A DNA stretch of 64,000 bases from the NCBI RefSeq assembly GCF_033118175.1, contig NC_083711.1:45394001-45458000 (forward strand), given 5' to 3'. The DNA is from Dama dama. Taxonomy: Eukaryota; Chordata; Mammalia; Artiodactyla; Cervidae. A program made the translations under genes and the position numbers. The notes beneath the pieces are model-generated. The model was given only the letters and a program-made list of their open reading frames with translations. It did no database searches and was not told where the DNA came from. Each line of letters begins with the position of its first letter. Positions within the stretch are counted from its first letter, which is position 1. Below are positions 57,436-64,000 of the stretch, one piece after another.

Positions 57436-57654
57436 TCAAAAAAATTGTTTAGAAACATGAGAAAAACACACTGCAATTTAGAATCTTGGCAAATCAATTC
57501 TGGAAAGACAAAAAGAAAAAACAACCCTACCTCAACATTAGCCTCAATGGGTAACATTAAAGCTAGATATTGCAGTAAATACTATTTCTGTAGTTTTCAA
57601 ATATTATCCCCAAAGCACTTCTTCAGTGTTGCAGAAATAATAAAACAATAATTT

Positions 57655-57852
57655 TGTGTGTGTGTGTGTGCTCAGTTGTCATTTCCAGCTCTTTGCAACA
57701 CCACAGACTGTATCCCACTTAGCTCCTCTGTCCATGAAATTTCCCAGGCAAGAATACTGGAGTGGGGTGCCATTTCCTACTCTAGGAGATCTTCCCAACC
57801 CAGGGATCAAATCCCATGTCTCTCGCATCTCCTGCATTGGCAAGCAGATTCT
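57655..57852 (-). repeat. Bov-tA SINE, antisense, with (TG)n at its tail
   Basis: A (TG)n tract leads into 'ctcagttgtcatttccagctctttgc' and the copy ends at 'cattggcaagcagattct', lacking the terminal tRNA head. Confidence 0.9.
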
Positions 57853-57854
57853 GA

Positions 57855-60424
57855 TTTGTTTTTTTTTTATTTTTAACTTGTTGTTGTTCTTTTAATGTCT
57901 CACAACCTTTTTGCTTCCCTGAGTTAAAATCTTGTCCTACAAAACATTGCCCACAGTGATCAAGTTAGCTACACTTTAATGAACACATTAGAGAACCTGT
58001 TAATGTTGTGACTCTCTGGCATCCTAAATTAATTAGATTTTCGCTAGACTAAGGCAATTGCATCATAAATGCTCTTCCAGTTGTCACTCTTGAGTGATCT
58101 TTGTAAAAGGAAATTTGTAGACTATACTCAGGACGGAGAATCTAAAGTCTTTCTTACTTTAGATTAATCCTACGAGGTCTTGAAAGATTTGGACCCTGCT
58201 TCCTTCTCAGATGTTGTCTTCTTCCTCTTGCTCCTTCTAATCCACTGTGTTCAAGAACAGCTGTGTGCTTTGAACACGCCAAGATCATTCCTGCTCAGAG
58301 TTCGTCATATTCCCATTTACTGCCACCACCTTCCCAAATTCCAGTACAAGACTGGTTTCTGAAAACCCTGCCTAAATCTAAAATTTCATCCTCCTCACAC
58401 TTAGAAGGTCTTTATCCTGTATCTTTGTTCTGTTTTCTTCCCTTGCATACATAATTCTGTGAAATCAGATAGACTTTGTTCCTATGTGTTCAGAATATTC
58501 TGCATCAAGGAATGTTCTAGTATATATGGAGGTAAGCACTCAACAGAGAATTGCTTTATAAATGAATGAACCATTTTAAGCAATAGTATCGCTAAAACGA
58601 TATCATACTAGATTTTCTGGAACTTCCAATTTTACTTATGTCTTTATTTTGGCACTTTACCAAGTATAGATTATTTAGACCAAATAAATTATTCAAATTT
58701 TAAAATAAAAAGTAGAACAGTACAAAGCTGTGTCTCTGTAACATATTTTTATAGTACATCAAATTGGATGTTGGTAAGATTCTTTTTGTAATTATTTATG
58801 AGCTAGGCATATAATTACTCTATATACCCTAAAAAGTGGATTATGTAGTAAATAATGGAATTATCAAACACTGCATATATTGAGAATTATATAGAAAGTC
58901 CTTCCAATTTAGATAGATTAGCTTGTTTGCAAATTAGTTAATTTAAAAAAAAAAAAACTTTAAAGAAAAGCTTAAAGCAGGACATTTTTAAAAAGTAAGC
59001 TAATTTTACAAAGCATGTTTGTTGGAAAGCAACAGATTTAATTTTTTTAATTAGATATATTCTCAAAATAACAAATTTGTCATTAACTTGTCATTAGTTT
59101 AATAAAATTATTTTCTAAACCAAGTTTATTATTTGGACAAGGATATACCAAAATATAATAGTGTTCATTTTTGGATTATCATTTTGGAATAATTTTGTTT
59201 GTTTTCATCTTTGTACTTTTGCAAATTGCCTGTGTTTTCTGAAATAAAAATATATTGTCTTGGTATTTTGTTTCTAAGCCGGATCAAAAATGTCCCTATA
59301 GAAAACAACCGTGTGAAATTACCACTTTTGTAGATAAAAATTTTTTGAATGTAGGAATTTTCATATGGTTATACCTGTGAAGAACCATTTCTAGTAAACA
59401 CAATTTGCAAGTTGGCCAATTTACAAATGAGATGTTACATGTATGTACAATATTTTTTAAAAAACAGAACCCTTCAAACAATTGAGGAAAACATCTTGCT
59501 AAATAAAAAATAAAATAAACCAACCAATGACATTAACCCATCTTATACTAATTTAAGGAAAATAAAAGTAACTTATTGGGTCACGTAACTAAAAAGTTCA
59601 ACAGTAATCCAGGGACAGCTCAATCCAGGGCTCAAATGACAATGAAATCACAAACAGAAGAAAATGGCCTCTACTTTTTCTCTGCTGTCTCTCCTTGGCT
59701 TCCCTTAGGCAGACTATTTTCACTTGATGGGAAAGATGATTCCTGCATATCTAGTGACTAAGTTATCCCTAGTTGGGTCACATGCACATCTTTGATGTGT
59801 CATTCTGTCCATGTGGATAGGGTGCTCTGGCCAGACTGTGTCACACAGCATCCCCTCTGGAAGGGAAGGCTGACAAGAATAGCTTGTAATTTGCAAGGGC
59901 TATTTCCCTAAAGATAAAACAACAAAAAAGTGATTGGTGTCTGTTATATGGGTTCTAAATATTTTTAGAAAAGTAATTCGTTTGGTTTTGATGGTTACAA
60001 GCATAACTCTTTCTACGTTTTTAAGTGTAATCAATAGGTAACAATAAAATACAATATCAGACTCAAAGGGTGAATCATGAAATAATAGAATGGGAAGAAC
60101 ATCAGATATTTTAGGAAAACAAATACATTATTAAAAGCAACAATTTTTAGTGTAACCATGATTGAGTTATTCATTATAATTTATGTTTTCTTTCAATATC
60201 TGCTTAAGGAAAGAAGTTAAGACAATAAAACAGACTTTTTAAAATTTGTATTTGAATGAAGCTGAAAATATAAAGAGTAAAAATGAATCATAACCCTGAC
60301 ATTTAAAAAAATTATTTTTAAACAAGTAATCTGATTATCCTTCTGCCATGCTATCTTAATCCCTAGAGTTAACCACTATTAATATCCAGAGATAAGTTTC
60401 CTAAATTTTCCATATATTTATATA
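57855..60424. other. AT-rich intronic sequence with weak old-repeat traces
   Basis: L2-like text may lie at 58150-58450. At 59570-59890 'gggtcacgtaactaaaaagttc' and following text look like an old mammalian interspersed repeat of unknown family. No gene is seen. Confidence 0.4.
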
Positions 60425-60425
60425 G

Positions 60426-60636
60426 GTGGGCTTCCCTGGTGGCTCAAATGGTAAAAAGTCTGCCTGCAATGCAGGAGACCTGGGTTTGACCCTTGGGTTG
60501 GGAAGATCCCCTGGAAAAGGAAATGACAACCCACTCCAGTATTCGTGCCTGGAAAATCCCATGGACTCAGGAGCCTGGTGAGCTACAGTCCACAGGATTG
60601 CAGAGTCAGAAACGGCTGAGCAACTAACACTTTCAC
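60426..60636 (+). repeat. Bov-tA SINE, sense, complete
   Basis: Runs from 'gggcttccctggtggctcaaatgg' to 'gctgagcaactaacactttc'. It stands head-to-tail-inverted with the next SINE, 18 bases away. Confidence 0.95.
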
Positions 60637-60653
60637 TTCACAGCTGTATCTAT

Positions 60654-60785
60654 AGTGAAAAGTGAAGTCGCTTGTCATGTCCGACTCTTTGTGGCCCCGT
60701 GGACTGTAGCCCACCAGGCTCCTCCGTCCATGGGATTCTCCAAGCAAGAATACTGGAGTGGGTTGCCATTTCCTTCTCCAGGAAG
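60654..60785 (-). repeat. Bov-tA SINE portion, antisense
   Basis: 'gtgaagtcgcttgtcatgtccgactc' to 'tgccatttccttctccagg' is the antisense 3' portion. With the preceding sense copy it makes an inverted pair. Confidence 0.93.
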
Positions 60786-60789
60786 GAAA

Positions 60790-62375
60790 TATATACATCT
60801 ACCTGTACCTATACGTCTCTATATATTGTTTAATGAACAGAACTGAAATCATACTTTGCAAGTTAGTTGCAGTTTGTTTGTCTGTTTGTTTTTAATTTAG
60901 CAATTATATTACTTAGGATTATGTTTGACTAAATTCTAGCTGAATGACTAGAATCGTGGTGGTTTAAAATAAGATAAAATTAATTTCTTCCCCACGTTAT
61001 AGTTCTATAATCATTAGGTAGTCAGATCCCTTCTATCTCATTTTTCCACTCCCCTCCTTGAGATTTCAACCTCGTAGGCCAAGATGTTGGCCATGTTCTA
61101 TCTATCCTGTCTACCCTCTCTGGCCAGCAGGAGAGAGAACACAGCTTGCCAGTCACACTGAGAACACTGCGTGAAAGTTGTGCCTAGGACAGCTGCAAGG
61201 GAGCCTGGGGACATGTAGTCCTTACCCTGGTGATTATGTTATCCCTGTTAATCATGCCTTTTAATTTTCTGTATTTTCTGATATTTTTACTTATGGGCCT
61301 AACTGATCTTGGAAATACTGATCCTTCCAGGGCTAGCCACTTCCTCAAGATAGTGAAGGACTCACCTGCAAGTGGATCTTTCATCTACAAGCCAACCAAT
61401 CTAAAGCCCACACTCTCCACTTCTGCCTTTATTGAGCAGTCATAGCCCAAGCTGTTATTTACCATCCTCATCACCACAGAGCCAAGTATCAGACAACTAG
61501 GAGCATCCCCTATACCCTAAAACCTGAAGAATTATTTAAACTAGTCATTCCTAAATTTGCGTAGCTGCTTACACTGCCTCACCCATTCCTTCCTGCCAGC
61601 ATCCCAACAAAGATTATTGGCCACATTTTCCCCTTCCTCCTTCTTGGTACTGACCAACCCTGGTTCTCCCTCCATGTGGTCCTTTGTTGTATGCTTTGCC
61701 TCCTGTTTCTAGAGATCTTTGAGTGTAAAAACTTCTACCTTCATGACTGTCATTTCTGATCTGTACGTCTTACCACACTGATCAAAACAAACCCCAGGTA
61801 CATTTTAAAAACATCTCCAGATAATAGTAATGGTTTGCACATCACTCTGTGAATATACTAAAATCACAGAATTAAAAACCATTTAAAACAGTGAATTTTA
61901 TACTATGTGAATTATATCTAAATTTTAAGTTAAATAAAATAATAAAACAATGGACTTTGTTACAGTAGAAAAATGAAATAATATTAGGGGGACATAGATA
62001 TGCTACAACAATATCATATATCAGATTAGAACATAAAAATATCTCTCATTTTTATGCCTGTCCTATATTATTCAATATATTTTATTTAATCTTTAACTTA
62101 ACAATAAATGTTTAGATTGTTTCCTTTTTTCCCTGTTATAAACTATTCTGTAATTCACATCTAGATCACACTCTTATTATCATAACATAAATTCTTAGAA
62201 AAATAATTCTTAAAGGATATGTGATTAAAAAAAAAAAACTAGATACTGCAAATTACTTTCCAAAATATTGTACTGATTTAAGAGGATTCTCTTAAAGAAT
62301 TGAGTGCCCATTAATTTTTTTACTTAGCACTACCTGTTATTTATCTTTTTAATTTTTAACAATCGGTTATAAAAA
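60790..62375. other. Intronic sequence with old-repeat traces
   Basis: At 60940-61220 ('aattaatttcttccccacgttatag', 'agctgcaagggagcctggggac') an old mammalian interspersed repeat of unknown family is likely. At 61825-61945 'cagtgaattttatactatgtgaattatatc' is a sense L1 3' end. The rest is unassigned. Confidence 0.45.
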
Positions 62376-62379
62376 CAAA

Positions 62380-63147
62380 TCAGTTCAGTTCAGTCTCTCA
62401 GTCATGTCCAACTCTTTGTGACCCCATGAACCACAGCACTCCAGGCCTCCCTGTCCATCACCAACTCCCAGAGTCCACCCAAATCTATGTCTGTCGAGTC
62501 GGTGATGCCATCCAACCATCTCATCCTCTGTCATCCCCTTCTCCTGCCTTCAATCTTTCCCGGCATCAGGGTCTTTTCCAATGAGTCAGCTCTTCCCATC
62601 AGGTGGCCAAAGTATTGCAGTTTCAGCTTCAGCATCAGTCCTTCCAATGAACACCAAGGACTGATCTCCTTTAGGATGGACTGGTTGGATCTCCTTGCAG
62701 TCCAAGGGACTCTCAACACCACAGTTCAAAGGCATCAATTCTTCGGCGCTCAGCTTTCTTTATAGTCCAACTCTCACATCCATACACGACTACTGGAAAA
62801 ACCATAGCCTTGACTAGACGGACCTTTGTTGACAAAGTAATGTCTCTGCTTTTTAATATGCTGTCTAGGTTACTCATAACTTTCCTTCCAAGGAATAAGC
62901 GTCTTTTAATTTCATGGCTGCAGTGACCACCTGCAGTGATTTTGGAGCCCAGAAAAATAAAGTCAGCCACTGTTTCCACTGTTTCCCTATCTATTTGCCA
63001 TGAAGTGATGGGACTGGATGCCATGATCTTCATTTTCTGAATGTTGAGCTTTAAGCCAACTATTTCACTCTCCTTTTTCACTTTCATCAAGAGGCTTTTT
63101 AGTTCTTCACTTTCTGCCATAAGGGTGGTGTCATCTGCATATCTGAT
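62380..63147 (-). pseudogene. BovB LINE fragment, antisense
   Basis: A 770-bp 3' fragment. The minus-strand frame at 62713-63120 gives a long clean stretch ('MAESEELKSLLMKVKKESEI', 'ITSWQIDRETVETVADFIFL', 'VFPVVVYGCESWTIKKAE'), and a second frame at 62531-62722 continues 'LRVPWTARRSNQSILKEIS'. It is among the least decayed BovB copies in the window but still has frame breaks and lacks the palm region. Confidence 0.92.
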
Positions 63148-63310
63148 ACTCTTTTAATTTGTGTAAGTTTGAGTATATGGGTTATTTAGCATTATTTTTA
63201 TGTTGATTAACCTTTTTCAATTCTTTCTCAGACAATTGCCTATTCATGACATTAACTCTTTATTAAGCTAGGGTATATAACCATTTATTAACCAGGGACT
63301 TTGATATTAA

Positions 63311-63535
63311 TCTGCTGTGCTGCGCTGTGCTTAGTCGCTCAGTCATGTCCCACGCTTTGTGCCCCTGTGGACTGTAGCCCACCAGGTTCCTCTGTCCATG
63401 GGGATTTTCCAGGTTAGAATACCGGAGTGGGTTGCCATGCCCTCCTCTAAAGGATCCCCCAACCCAGGGATCAGACGTAGGTCTCTTTGCATTGTAGGTG
63501 GATTCTTTGCCATCTGAGCCACTGTCTGGAAACAC
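63311..63535 (-). repeat. Bov-tA SINE, antisense
   Basis: (CTGTG)-rich start, 'ttagtcgctcagtcatgtcccacgc', body 'ggttagaataccggagtgggttgcc', tRNA head 'ttctttgccatctgagccactgtctgg'. Confidence 0.92.
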
Positions 63536-63971
63536 ATATGATCATCTCATTATATGTCTAGGACTGTATCTTCTTTTCACTAATTCTGACTAACTCTTAG
63601 TCTTTCCTTGAGGAAAACTCATTTTTTCTCCATTCCAGAATACTTTTCTTCAGTTGCTTCTTTGGAAATTTCTCCTCCTTAATTTTTAACTCCTGCTAGA
63701 ACTCACAGAGTATGCACTCTAGATATCCTGAATCAATCCTCCTTTACATTTTATATCTTCACTTGAGAGTTTCCATTTCCTTGTGATTTTAAGATAGGTC
63801 TTCCATATTTTTAAAGATGAGCACTCAGTTTTCAGTGTTGCCCTTCCTGTTGTTAATTTCCCTAATGTGTTTTCCTTTTTCTTTGACAATATCTTATTGT
63901 GTCACCCTAAAAATTCTGAGTGCCCATTTCTAATTACTCTTCCATTTCATCAAATATATCTGCTTTAAAAG
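63536..63971. other. Intronic sequence, nothing recognised
   Basis: T/C-rich, non-coding, no assignable repeat. Confidence 0.45.
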
Positions 63972-64000
63972 TGAAGGTGTTAATCGCTCAGTTGTGTCTG
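63972..64000 (-). repeat. Start of another Bov-tA/BovB repeat, cut by the window edge
   Basis: 'gtgaaggtgttaatcgctcagttgtgtctg' is the antisense 3' end of a ruminant SINE or BovB, running off the window. Confidence 0.8.

Noticed and set aside
13509..60636. tRNA genes suggested by A-box and B-box-like sequences
   Set aside because: All occurrences are the tRNA-Glu-derived heads of Bov-tA or CHR SINEs and do not form intact cloverleaves.
1..64000. Further EPHA6 exons elsewhere in the window
   Set aside because: I looked for the preceding juxtamembrane exon and the following exon (activation and hinge residues) and saw no matching text with splice sites. A tblastn search would settle this.

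Overview
The window is nuclear DNA from a ruminant, most likely a bovid such as cattle. The evidence is the many BovB (RTE) LINE fragments, about seventeen Bov-tA type SINEs and fragments, CHR-type tRNA-Glu SINEs, and a full-length L1 of the bovine L1-BT kind. These families together are diagnostic of ruminants. No bacterial, phage or plasmid feature is present.

The only host protein-coding sequence I can support is one 186-bp exon on the + strand (38750-38935). It encodes the start of an Eph-receptor tyrosine kinase domain: the end of the glycine-rich loop, the VAIK lysine and the helix-C glutamate. The residues and the split AGA (Arg) codon at the 3' junction fit EPHA6 best. The window is therefore interpreted as two large EPHA6 intron segments, at least 38.7 kb upstream and 25 kb downstream of this exon.

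Layout: 1-5.6 kb, intron with a probable old LTR, a MIR and a BovB 3' end. 5.6-16.9 kb, CHR SINEs and old antisense L1/HAL1 fragments. 17.2-20.4 kb, two antisense BovB copies, the second with a 10-bp target-site duplication. 20.9-21.3 kb, a MaLR-type LTR. 24.34-31.78 kb, a complete antisense L1 with intact ORF1 and ORF2, long 5' UTR, YY1-like site at its first bases and a perfect 17-18 bp target-site duplication. 31.9-34.3 kb, a nested composite: antisense BovB, a rearranged fold-back mariner, sense BovB, then a small palindromic hairpin resembling the ruminant miR-2284/2285 family. 34.7-43 kb, comparatively repeat-poor intron around the EPHA6 exon. 43-64 kb, old L1/HAL1 on both strands, BovB, CHR and Bov-tA SINEs, including a head-to-head Bov-tA pair at 60.4-60.8 kb.

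The genes do not form an operon or pathway. The two L1 proteins belong to one retrotransposition unit, whose enzyme type is also what mobilises the SINEs. The EPHA6 exon is host sequence. The most notable items are the apparently intact young L1, its CpG-rich antisense strand about 7 kb upstream of and co-directional with a kinase exon, the fold-back mariner, and the miRNA-like hairpin. I did not find a new multi-gene system.
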